Assembly (NCBI GenBank): GCA_018873245.2
Contig: JAEMBT020000002.1
Coordinates: forward strand, 12,274,001-12,338,000
Direction: 5' to 3'
Origin: Archegozetes longisetosus
Lineage: Eukaryota; Arthropoda; Arachnida; Sarcoptiformes; Trhypochthoniidae
Length of the DNA stretch: 64,000 nucleotides
Position numbers and translations under genes: made by a program. The notes under the pieces are model-generated. The model was not told the origin of the DNA. It ran no database searches and saw only the letters and a program-made list of their open reading frames with translations. Numbering within the stretch: the stretch's first letter is position 1; each line of letters starts with the position of its first letter. This document shows positions 39,715-50,000 of this stretch, in pieces.

Positions 39715-41604
39715 CTATAATGTAATATTCGGTCGAATTTTTGAAGCTTTAGATTTCGTACAATTATTCTTCATGTGTAACTTATATAACAAATGGTTCA
39801 CAAACTCTTTATTACAGTTAGTACATTTCAAGATCGAATTAGTTCTTATTTTGCGTTTAATCGAATTCGTTTCATTGGCAAAAGTTTTATGATAATAATT
39901 ATTCTCCCAAAACACTTTCACACTTTTTAACGCATTTGGATTTGTATTCGAAAATTTGATTGAACTACTAGAATAAGATGTTGAAGGAGTGGTCCTACAG
40001 TTGGGAGCTTTAACTTGCATTTGATGTGTTTGTAAATTATTAGGAATCGGAATCAGATGACTCAAAGGTGAGATTTCTGATACTTCTTCTGATGGAGAAG
40101 TTTCCATCTCGTCGTCGTCTTCGAGCCATATCTCTTCAATCGGCTGAGAATGGTTTTGTACAACTGTTTCATTTAGTGCTACATTTGGTGTTTGATTGTC
40201 TTTCACCTCTGAAACTTTAGACATATTAGGGTTTGAGTGGTTTTGCTCATCGTCTCTTTTTTGGTTCAGTTCTTTCTTTTCGACTGATTCTAGAACGGCT
40301 TTGGGATCGATTCCATTCCTATCGTATTTACATTCAAACGGCAGTAAATGTTTCTTATAATGCAATCGTAAGGCGTAGGCGGCACTTATTGAATGTGCGA
40401 CGTGACATGTATCGGTACATTCGATCCAAAGACTATCATTTGTCACTTTTTCATAACCACCTCTTTCTTTGACCGCTAAATATAGTCTATAGAGGTCGAG
40501 GGGTTGTTTGTTGATAGTTGGGCAATAAGCAATAGGAGTTCCACTAGACGAATGAAACTCAATGAGTTTGTCGAGAAAACACTTTCGATCACTTCTATCG
40601 AGATCATCAGACATCTCGTAGAGCTTACTCAATCCTTCGAACCCTGTTTTATTCAAAGTATTAATCGAACTTATGGCTGATTTGTGGTTAACTGTTGAGA
40701 TATTAGCATCATTTATAAGTCTGTTATTTTCAAACTCACTTTGATTATTAGCAACAGATATGACTCCATTACTTTGTTGTGTTTGTGAGCTTTCATTTGG
40801 GTTTTCCACTAAAACAGCTTTATTCTGTCTCTGGCCTTTCGTCAAACGATTTTTTGTTTGTAAATTAGTCACATTATTGTGTGAAACGGGAACCAAACTA
40901 ACAATTGAAAGATTTGATGGACTCTTGGTATAACTATTAAAACTAGAGTTCAATACATGAGTATTATTTGTTGGTATGAAGGGAGTGTTTGTGGTCGTCT
41001 TCACAACTCTATTGACATTTGATTTTCTGGCGCGTTTGCTTTTCGATGAGCGATTTGTATTAAACTCAAGAGATTGCGGTGCAATTGAGAGGAGGTTTGA
41101 GGTTATTATTGGGTTATTGTCAGCGACATTACCCAATGAGGCTGTATTTGAGTTATTGTCTAGTCTTTGAATTTTATTAGGAGTTGAAAAATGTGCACAA
41201 TTGTCAGATCTCAAGCCTTCTATTTCTAGATTTTCAGCACTTTTGAGCAATGAATTCAGTTGTTCTTTAGGTATCGAAACTTCTCCGCTGTAAATGAATT
41301 CTACGATTGCCTTCAGATCACTGAACGGAATGTTTTTGATGGCAATTACGGGATAATGACATGAGTTTGTGATCAATTGGAACGTTCGTTTAAAGTATTG
41401 CGAAAATAGAGACAACACGATTCGATGAACTCTTATTTGTTGCTCCTCGCATAGAAGTGTCGCGTCTGTAAAACATTCCTCAGTTAGACTTTGATTCAAA
41501 GCTGTTATCAACTCGTTCGAATGATTTGGTCGTCGAAGTCGCAATCGTTTGCCATTTTGTGAATTCTTATTAATATTATTCACACTTAAGTTCATTGAAT
41601 CCAT
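39715..41604 (-). CDS. BTB + ARID + C2HC-finger nuclear protein, single exon
   Basis: Uninterrupted 629-codon gene from a clear ATG. Residues about 31-135 form a BTB/POZ domain of the arthropod transcription-factor type (CFTDATLLCEEQQIRVHRIV; YPVIAIKNIPFSDLKAIVEF; LLKSAENLEIEGL), which mediates dimerisation. A low-complexity Asn/Ser linker with a basic patch (KSKRARKSNVNR, about 188-199) may hold a nuclear localisation signal. Residues about 325-435 form an ARID DNA-binding domain closest in wording to the ARID1/Osa type (TINKQPLDLYRLYLAVKERG; W at 393; LLPFECKYDRNGIDP). An acidic run (EEIWLEDDDEME) follows, and the C-terminus has a C2HC zinc finger (C594, C597, H610, C615). I know of no standard family combining BTB and ARID, so function is inferred only as a chromatin or transcription regulator. 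Divergent from ESS2, convergent with SLC37. Confidence 0.9.
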   Translation of the reverse strand: MDSMNLSVNNINKNSQNGKRLRLRRPNHSNELITALNQSLTEECFTDATLLCEEQQIRVHRIVLSLFSQYFKRTFQLITNSCHYPVIAIKNIPFSDLKAIVEFIYSGEVSIPKEQLNSLLKSAENLEIEGLRSDNCAHFSTPNKIQRLDNNSNTASLGNVADNNPIITSNLLSIAPQSLEFNTNRSSKSKRARKSNVNRVVKTTTNTPFIPTNNTHVLNSSFNSYTKSPSNLSIVSLVPVSHNNVTNLQTKNRLTKGQRQNKAVLVENPNESSQTQQSNGVISVANNQSEFENNRLINDANISTVNHKSAISSINTLNKTGFEGLSKLYEMSDDLDRSDRKCFLDKLIEFHSSSGTPIAYCPTINKQPLDLYRLYLAVKERGGYEKVTNDSLWIECTDTCHVAHSISAAYALRLHYKKHLLPFECKYDRNGIDPKAVLESVEKKELNQKRDDEQNHSNPNMSKVSEVKDNQTPNVALNETVVQNHSQPIEEIWLEDDDEMETSPSEEVSEISPLSHLIPIPNNLQTHQMQVKAPNCRTTPSTSYSSSSIKFSNTNPNALKSVKVFWENNYYHKTFANETNSIKRKIRTNSILKCTNCNKEFVNHLLYKLHMKNNCTKSKASKIRPNITL

Positions 41605-42308
41605 TTGTTAAACTTTGAAATAATAACTGTTTTTAAATCAATTAAAACTACTTTAATTAATTAAAAACCTACTAATTCAAAGTTTATTATTGGTAAAAGT
41701 ATAATAATTTAATATAAAGTTGCGTTCATTAGAATTAAATGAGTTGAGATGGTCTCTAAGTATTTGTTTACAATTTTTCGAACAGCAGTAATATTCTACT
41801 GCTCAATATATTCTTAAAATCAGAGTTTGAGTAATAGCGTGTTAATTCTTTTCACAATTTGGTCCTTTCATAGAATACGATTTTGATGAATTGAAACATG
41901 AAATGTTATGTACTTTGTGCTTCTACACTATGTTATATTGATTTAGACTTTAGCGTAGACTTAACTCATACGTATTAATGAATTACGTCATGTTTACGAA
42001 ACCTGTTAACTACTCTTAAAGCCATGAAATGAGTGAATAGAGCGAAAACAGCGCTTTAGCGGAATTTGACTTAAACTGACTGCCAAATAATGCGTTTGAG
42101 TTGATTAGCAAAGTCGTTAATAGCGCTGAAAGCACTACTTTTGTTGATTTCTACTACTTTAATCATACATTAGTTGAACAGCAAATCATTATTAAAACGT
42201 ATTTTAAATATAATCATAAGAGTAAACAAATCAATTGTGTTTATTATTATTAAAATAACTGAACTAAATCTAATGAACTATTAAGTTGTTAACTAATAAT
42301 AAGTGAAA
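41605..42308. promoter_or_regulatory. Divergent intergenic region, BTB-ARID / ESS2
   Basis: 704 bp separate the two start codons, so the promoters must be close together and may be shared. The sequence is AT-rich, with no clear TATA box that could be tied to either start. No coding potential was seen. Confidence 0.55.
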
Positions 42309-43878
42309 ATGAGTGAAAAGGAAACAAACGGACAGTTAGAGAGTAGTGATTGCGATCAAATGACTGTCGATTTAATTGATTCCAGATTGAAAACAAAAGG
42401 CGTCAAAAATAAGAGGAAAGTATTGGAAGAAGAAGTATATGTGCATACTATTGAAAATATCATCGAGAGGGACTTTTATCCTGATTTGTCCAAATTGAAG
42501 GCGCAAATCGAATATCAAAAGGCTATTGAAAGCAATGATTTCGCTGCCATTAAGTCACTCGAACATAAGTTTCGTATCAGAAGTGTTTTGAGTAGACCAC
42601 AAACTAATCCATTGAATAGTTTTAGTACTGAACCCAGTTCTCCGACAACTTTCGAAACACCCGTCAGAACAACTGATGATAACTAATAATAATAATAATA
42701 GTAATAATAATAACAAACTTGAATCTAATTCTAATAATATTAATATAAATGACGAGCAAAATACTATTGAAAAGCAAACTGATTTAACTGAAGGCGCAAA
42801 GACTAAAGAGTTAGGTTTAGATGAGTTTCTCAACAAGTACAAGTCTGAAGACGACGCTTCGTTCGAACAAATACAAGAAGAAGAAGCTAGAAAGCATAGA
42901 TTGAAATATAGATGGCTTTATCAGGACGCGGACAAACAAAACGATCTGGTTAAGCAACAGCTCGAATTGCCTTCGATTGAAAAACAATTAGCCATCCAAG
43001 ATAAAACCAATTCACAAATGATTACTTGGTCTTATACTAACAAGAATACAGTGATGTATAATCCAGAAGGAGCTCCTTATACTGAGGAAGAAAAGTTAGC
43101 TAATATCAAACAACAGGAAGTGGTTCACGAAAATACTCGATTCAAAGTAATGCCATTTAATGAGAGGCTCAATCAGATGGCGATCGCGTCTGCGGCTCAA
43201 TTGCAAGCAAAGCAAAGAGAAGGAAAGATTGGAATCGATGGCAAAGAATTAGTTGCAAAAGAAACGCCACAAATCAACGGGTTCAAATTTGTGGCGAGCA
43301 CTCCATCACCTGCTCCTCATTTATGTTCTGAATCACCGTTCATGACATGGGGTGAGATCGAGGGCACACCATTCAGTTTGGACGCAAGTGATACTCCTTT
43401 ACATCCGGGTATGACTCCCGGAACGGCTCAGTTCAAGATTCCTGAATTACCTCAAAGGGAAAAAATTGGACTTTCGTTAGCAAATAAAGCAGCGAAACAA
43501 CACAGAGATAAGAAGAAACACGCCATTCAAAGGGTTCAGTCATCATTCTCTACACCTTCGCCTTCTTTTAATTCAGCCAAGACACCTCTCGAAAGGTTGA
43601 ATAGTATGTCTCCAGCAGCACAAAAGTTGGCAACAATTAAATTAGGATTACATAAAAATACTGATCAAACATTGTTAGCGAGTTATTCTCCTGCACGTAG
43701 TTCTGTGAGAACTCCAGGTTCAACACCAAAGTCATTAACATCTGGTTCTCCGTTAACTCCAACCCCTACTCATATTTTTGGTAAAAAGATAGAAGCCAAA
43801 CGAAACGTAGATTCCTCATCACTTACTAATAACCTGATAAATAGACCGAAACGATGTAAGGCTTCAGAATTTTTCTAA
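42309..43878 (+). pseudogene. ESS2: ESS2 (DGCR14) splicing factor, frame break at an AAT repeat
   Basis: Nuclear protein of the spliceosomal C complex (Es2 family). The first frame (ATG 42309 to stop 42684-42686, 125 codons) carries the conserved start (KRKVLEEEVYVHTIENIIERD; DLSKLKAQIEYQKAIESND) and the TTFETP motif. The rest runs in the next frame from about 42676 to the stop at 43876-43878 with LDEFLNKYKSEDDASF, TRFKVMPFNERL, INGFKFVASTPSPAP, ESPFMTWGEIEGTP, TPGTAQFKIPELPQREK and a C-terminus KASEFF (human KASDFF). Both halves are well conserved. The one-base offset lies between about 42661 and 42686, at the head of a run of AAT triplets. I tested small GT-AG introns here and found none that keeps the TTFETP motif and restores frame. 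A sequencing or assembly indel is the likeliest cause; a true mutation is possible. The call of pseudogene is therefore provisional. The ATG is supported by similarity beginning soon after it. Confidence 0.85.
42680..42713 (+). repeat. (AAT)n triplet run in ESS2
   Basis: Nearly pure TAA/AAT triplets encode a poly-Asn stretch in the downstream ESS2 frame. It begins exactly where the two ESS2 frames meet and is prone to indels. Confidence 0.8.
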
Positions 43879-43902
43879 AAGCATTTCGAACTTAGGCTTA
43901 AT

Positions 43903-43908
43903 AATAAA
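43903..43908 (+). terminator. Candidate poly(A) signal for ESS2
   Basis: AATAAA 25 bases after the stop, in a very AT-rich 3' region; another lies near 43979. Confidence 0.4.
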
Positions 43909-44737
43909 ATTAATGAGTTTCAAGTATTTATCAATTTGCGAATTTAATTAAGACTTACTGTATATAATTGTGTTGTAATTAATAAATTAATATTTGGAAA
44001 ATGATTAATTAATTTATATACTGCTAGCGTTATCGATTTATTTTGTTGAATAAAACATTACGAAATGAACATTGATTAATGAATTTTTAACAATTGCTAT
44101 GAATTTAATTTGGCGAATCAATATTAAATCTCTCTATATTGATATTAGACTGAAGTTTCATGAAATATAGGCACCTAAAGTTTGGTTAATACAAACTTTT
44201 GGTTTTATGACTTGAATGTTTAAAAAATGAGTTGTTTGGTCTCAATTATGGAAACCTGCTGTATTGTTGAGCCTTCAATAGCACTTAGATTAAAAATGAA
44301 TAATTAATCACACACAAGTTCGTACGATTTGGGGTAAAAAGTTTTAGATTTTAGAAAATGAAAAAATAATGCAATAACATCTGTCACTTAAGATATAGTA
44401 TTTTATAATGAACGGAGGTTTGAGAGCTCTTGTTTGCATTTAATCGATATCTCGTTAATTCCATGGATTCAGATTTTCAAATATACTATACTTCTTTTTG
44501 TAATACTCTAATATATTCTAAAATTTTGAACAAGTTCTGGAAAATTTCAGCAGGAGAGTCATGGATTATTTTCTTTCATTTGGGAGATGTGCTGCAATTT
44601 ATTTATAAAAATGCATTCCTTTCTCTAAACTAAAGATGCATTCATTTGAGAATTTGCTTTTTATTATGGATTATTATTGCACTTATGGAATTTTCATTTG
44701 ATCAATCATTTCCTGGAATCGTGTCGTGTCTAACAGT

Positions 44738-45127
44738 CACTGCCGTAGCCAGTATATCAGTTTGGGGAGCTAGAAATCCCAAATTCTTCAGTCTCAATTA
44801 GGCCAATTCAATCAAAATTCAAAGCATTCAAAAATTTTATTTCATTGCAAATGTTTTAATATTTTATTTGAAAAGTTTGATTATTTTATTGCATCAAACG
44901 ATTTAACTGATCAAAGTATGAAAATTCAACAATTTCTATCATTTAAACGTACTTTGGATTTGAAACATTACAGTATTGTTTCTCTTAATTTTGACAATAG
45001 CTCTCTGGTTCTTAAATACTATTTCAAAATTTTGTAACGACCTTTTTTCAGTAAAGATCTACACTTGGATTTTAAAAAACATTTGGAGGGTCTATAGCCC
45101 CCTAGTCCTCTACAAGCTACGGCTGTG
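44738..45127. mobile_element. hAT-like MITE with terminal inverted repeats
   Basis: A 390-bp element. The left end CACTGCCGTAGC and the right end, read in reverse complement, CACAGCCGTAGC differ at one base in 12. Similarity continues inward for about 45 bases (GGGGAGCTAGA against GGGGGGCTATAGA). It is flanked by an 8-base target duplication, CTAACAGT (44730-44737) and CTAGCAGT (45128-45135), with one mismatch. Terminal GCCGTAGC with 8-bp duplications is typical of the Tip100/Zaphod branch of hAT as I know it. No transposase is present. Confidence 0.72.
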
Positions 45128-46612
45128 CTAGCAGTTTTGGAGCTGTAGTTCATTACTTTATAAACTGAACCAAGGAAGGAAACTCATAAGATATTGATCT
45201 TGATTTAGAGAAGTATTCATCAAAATGAGTAATTTTCGGATCTAATTCTAATACTAAGGTTTTTATACCTAATACTTGTTATATCTGAAAATATTGCGAC
45301 GTTCTTATAATATGAACGAATAGAAATACTGTAATAGTAGAAGAAAATTGGTGTTCAACCTATTCGCAGCAGATATATCTAAGATGTAGCCGTATTTGTT
45401 CGAGTGTAATGTATAGAATGAATGTTTTAAGATACCAACTTATTAAGTCAAATTATGTTAATTTTTAAAGGTTACAATTTAAGCTTATATCGTCGCATAT
45501 AGACATATAGTTGAGCCTCGTCTAAACAATTTGAATAATTTATTTAACTTTTTTTCGAACTGATTAGTCGATAAAAATTTAAGAAACTGATAGATTTATC
45601 CTTTTAATGAACACTCGCTCAACTCTATAATCTTGCAATAAATAAATAATGAACACACAGTATTTGATTTAATATTTTATATTGAGTGAATAACTTGATT
45701 ATTTCATTTGCCAAATTACTGATTGATTTGTATAAATAATTAGTTTACTTGTGTTAATCAATTGGATTGAGTCCACAATTTTCGGTTATGATTTGTTTTA
45801 TTTTGATGTAGTGATCATATGAGTGCAATTTACAAATATTTATGCCAATTCATTTCAATATTTAACACTTCTCATGATAGTTATAAAAAATTAACAATAT
45901 TTATAGTCAGTTAAAAAACATTATTATAAGTGGAATATTGTAATAATTGAAGTTAACATTTGTAAGAGTTATTTGTTCTGAGATTTGTTGTTAAACAAAC
46001 AGTGGGTATTCAGTTATTAAGGCATTTTTGCTAATTGAAACCTTTGCAAACTTTGTTCTCATAAAACTGATTATCTTAATAGATGTAACTTTAGCGCTAA
46101 CCTAACGCAGAAGAGATGCTTCACTTTGAGTCTTATGTTGTAAAGTCTCTAATTATCAAAAGGAAAGCTGACTCGAATTAGTGCTCGATTCTTGCTCTCG
46201 TATTTTTCTCTGTATTTGACTCACGGTCCGTATCAAAAATGACAGTGAATCTGTTAAACATAATTAAGAATGTTTGTTAATACAGTATTTGCACTAACAA
46301 TAAAGTTTTTAGCGGAATAGGCATTTGGTTATGAACGCGAGTGTATGCAAGTGCACAAAAATCATTGTTTCCGGTCTCATGCCTCGCAATTCAAATATGA
46401 AAGTGCAGTCAATGTTGTCTACGTAGCTATCCAGTCGTAGGCCTGACTTGCGAGAGCGATTTGCACTCATGTCGAGTCAGCATCTTCTCTATTTTTCTTA
46501 TCTTTGTATTTCTCGGCACGAATCCTTAATAGTTATGTTTTATATCAGTTTTGCCAAAGTCTGCATTTCCAATGGTATTCATATTTGTTCACGTGTTTCA
46601 GTGACTGAGAGC

Positions 46613-46653
46613 AGAGGAGAGAGAGAAGAGAAGAGAGAAGAGAAGAGAAGAGA

Positions 46654-46693
<40 letters not shown>
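46613..46693. repeat. GA-rich microsatellite
   Basis: 81 bp made only of A and G: first imperfect GAGAAGA units, then about 16 pure GA dinucleotides. Purely purine on the plus strand and pyrimidine on the minus. It lies about 360 bp beyond the UNC-93-like stop. Confidence 0.95.
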
Positions 46694-46696
<3 letters not shown>

Positions 46697-47049
46697 GGGG
46701 AGAAGGAATCGAATTGTTTCCTAAAACTTGATTCTTACTTATTTCAATCCTTTTTTGATGCACTAAATGGAGGAATATTTGATTTACGTACAGATATCAT
46801 TATAAAAAGGACAAAGATCTTAAAAGTGGTGCAATCGTATCGTAAAACCGCACAATTTCTAGTTTTTGAATTGACCTAAAGAGAAAAGTAAACATAAAAA
46901 TAAAGATAAAAATAGCGCTAAAAAAATATAGGTTTAACGTGTTGTACAGTTTCCGTACTATTACATGTCAAAAATGTATCATTTGGCTTATTATAACGAT
47001 CGAGTCCGACATCGATATATAGCTTTAGAAATAAAAGAGAAGCGACTGA

Positions 47050-50000
47050 TCACAGCGCCACAGGAACACTATTGCCATTCATTTTTTGTTCTCGCAGAAT
47101 TTTGATCTCAGTCCAACCAAAAATTAAAGCAGTGATCGGCAACATTATGGCCAATGTGTAGATTTTAACCATTAGGCAAACGTAATGACTGGACGCAAAC
47201 GCCACTGAAAGACCCATGAATTGAACTCCAGTCAATGCAATCATAGCGTAATGCCATTCCTCGACTGCGAAAGTTCTTAATATATTTGCTGTTATGAGAA
47301 CAAAACGAAAGACAAGAAAGAAGAGATAAATGAAATTTTTGTTGTATATTTTCTATAGGGTTTGAACACATCAAATGATCTCTGATGCAGAAAATAAAGA
47401 AAACTGACGTTTTTGTAAAGCAAAGTTACGACGAATTTCTTACTCAAAGTCAGAGTTTCCCAAATAGCGTTACAAAGAGCCCAACCGATTGCCGTCACAT
47501 AGAATACTGGCACATCATCGTTAGGCTTCCATAAGGCCAATATCATCAGAACTCCAACTTGACAGACAACACCTGCTCCTAATATGAGTGGTCTTTGAAT
47601 TTGCTGAATAAATTCATGAACTAGTAATGAGCCGATCAGATGTGTTACTCCTCTAACCATCATTACGAGGCCTATCGCTTCTAAGCCAAGGGCACAGCTC
47701 ACATATGACTGTAGGAGAAATACGTATATTGCTCATTTATTTCAATCAACATAAATGTAAACTATCATAAAATACAGTCTTATCGCACTTATACTTACAT
47801 ATTATATTCATAATTTTCAGTTTAAGTGCATTGAATTTATTAAGTAAATAATACTATTTTAGCTCTGCAAACATGAAATCATTGAAGCGCAAAAGTCAAC
47901 AATAGTTTGCTCTCATTTTCAAAACTTTCGTTTAACTAATATAAATCGAAGGATTAAACAAATTTGAAGTGAATCAATGCATGAAAATATGTGTTTAATA
48001 ATCGTAATTGCGACAAAGCATGAAAGACAAATCAATATCAGTGCTCTTTCTTAGTATTTACTTTCCTCAAAGCTGTTTGTATTGAGCTTAAAAGTTTTAG
48101 GTTTTCAGTCATTATTGATTTTTACATAGTTAGTTTTTAAGAGGCTTTTATGTGTCTTCAATTTTGCTGTAACGAACAATTAAAAGTGAATTTAAATTAG
48201 ATTAAAGATGAGTTAGATTTGCTTTGTGTATAGTAAATCAAATTAATGTTAGTAAAGCCCTAGTCTTATTCAGTCGTGTTTCTCGTTGAAGGCAAGTATA
48301 AGTTCGAGCATCCGTCCAAAGTTTGATCGGAGATTGATTCAGTTGTCATTTGTTTCGAACGAATAACACAATTTTATGCTTGATCCAGTTTGTAGTTTGT
48401 TCGTTGTACTCAAACAACTATGTTTTTGTTCAGTTGTTTTAACGAATTAATTTAAAAGAGATTTGGTCCAGTGAACATTAAATTATATAACATTGATAAC
48501 ACTTGACATAAATGGTCACAAATAAATACTATTTGGCATAAATGTCAGCTCACATAAACTTAGTTTGATATTAACGCTAAGTAATCCTTTGCGTGGTTGT
48601 AGTAGTGCATTCACACTGTTCGAGTAATGCTTTGCAAAGTTATTGCGAGTTAGTACAATTTTTACTTTGTTTGGTGTACAGCTAACAGCGGCCAAGTTTA
48701 AGAATAAAAAAGTTCAATTTAATCACATTTCACAAAGATTATTTAATAAATAAACTTATACGTAAAATGTCTGCCATAAAAGTACACAAAAGCTAAAGAG
48801 AAATAATTATTTTACAAAAATCTAAGACTTTCAAAAGTTGCAGTATTTGAAGTAGGTTTAATTGAAATCTTAGCCAAAGCACTCGACAATTGTTCTTTAT
48901 TTTACTTGAGAGAATGAAACAATAATAGTTTTGAATATGACAGCTCTATATATATTACTTGAAATAGAAAAACGCATTATAGAAACATTTTAGAGCATTA
49001 AAGTAAACTTTACTCTCAATTTCACGCAAAGATATGTGCGAACACTGTGTTCTTCAAACTTGTTTAGTTTGGTTCAAATCTATAAAAAAATAATTTTCAA
49101 CTTTTATGCATTAAAGTTGGAGAACTAACACAACGTCTCCTTCTGTATGAATTCGAATTGAATGCATGAATAAATTTGTTATTGAATTTGGTTCGCTCGC
49201 ACTGCTGTCATTTAGATTGTCAGAATTGAACAAATGGTCTCCAATTCGATGTGTACTGAAACCAATTCTGATCCATATTTTAAATTCGCAACTTTCTTAT
49301 AAATGTGCCATATATACTGGTATCTTAAGTTACAACATTCGTGTCAGATCTCGCTTTTCATGTGCTATAAGTATTCGAAGTAACATGAGTAAAGTGGCAA
49401 AATTTGATACCTATAAAAATATTTAATTCTTAGCTCAAAATGATTTATGAGGATTTTGAAAGCTTATTGTGAAATATATAATACAATATATGGCATAGAA
49501 TCTAGTGATGAGTCAATTATTGAATTAATCTACTGCTTTGTTGTGAGTAAACACAGAGTATTATTCTTTTTATGAAAGCACTTTAGAAAATTGAAAAACT
49601 TTAATCTTCATTTACTTAATAGCACTATACTTATATCTGGCTCTCTTTTAGAATATATTTGAAAAATAAATTATAACTAACTTAAACAACAATAGCTAAA
49701 AAACTTAATATCATAAATGATAATTCGACATGAATTACCGTAAATCTAAAAATTTGATAATTATTCTTTCTAATTTTTACCAAATTTGTGGTTAATTTTA
49801 AACAGTTGGGTTTGCACTTCTAAACAATAATTTTAAATGAGTCAAATTTAGAGCCTATAATACAACATTTGTATTATCTAACCTTAGATAAACTTTCAAA
49901 AACTTATTTAGCGTTATCTATTCAATTGTTTGATATGCAGCACAGCATCAATCACTTTTGTTTAGAAGTAGATTCCAAAAAATCAATTTAAATATTAAAC

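Larger units (their letters stand above)
43879..47049. other. Intergenic region with a MITE and a GA microsatellite
   Basis: 3.2 kb between the ESS2 stop and the UNC-93-like stop. No gene is supported; ORFs at 44430-44633 and 46448-46696 have no recognisable product, and the second is made largely of the GA repeat. The region includes the hAT-like element at 44738-45127 and the GA tract at 46613-46693. Confidence 0.55.

Noticed and set aside
42574-42637. 64-bp GT-AG intron that would restore the ESS2 frame
   Set aside because: It would remove or misread the conserved TTFETP segment seen in ESS2 proteins, so it is a worse explanation than an indel.
46448-46763. ORFs on both strands over the GA tract
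   Set aside because: Their lengths come from the dinucleotide repeat, which lacks stops in most frames; the peptides are pure repeat.
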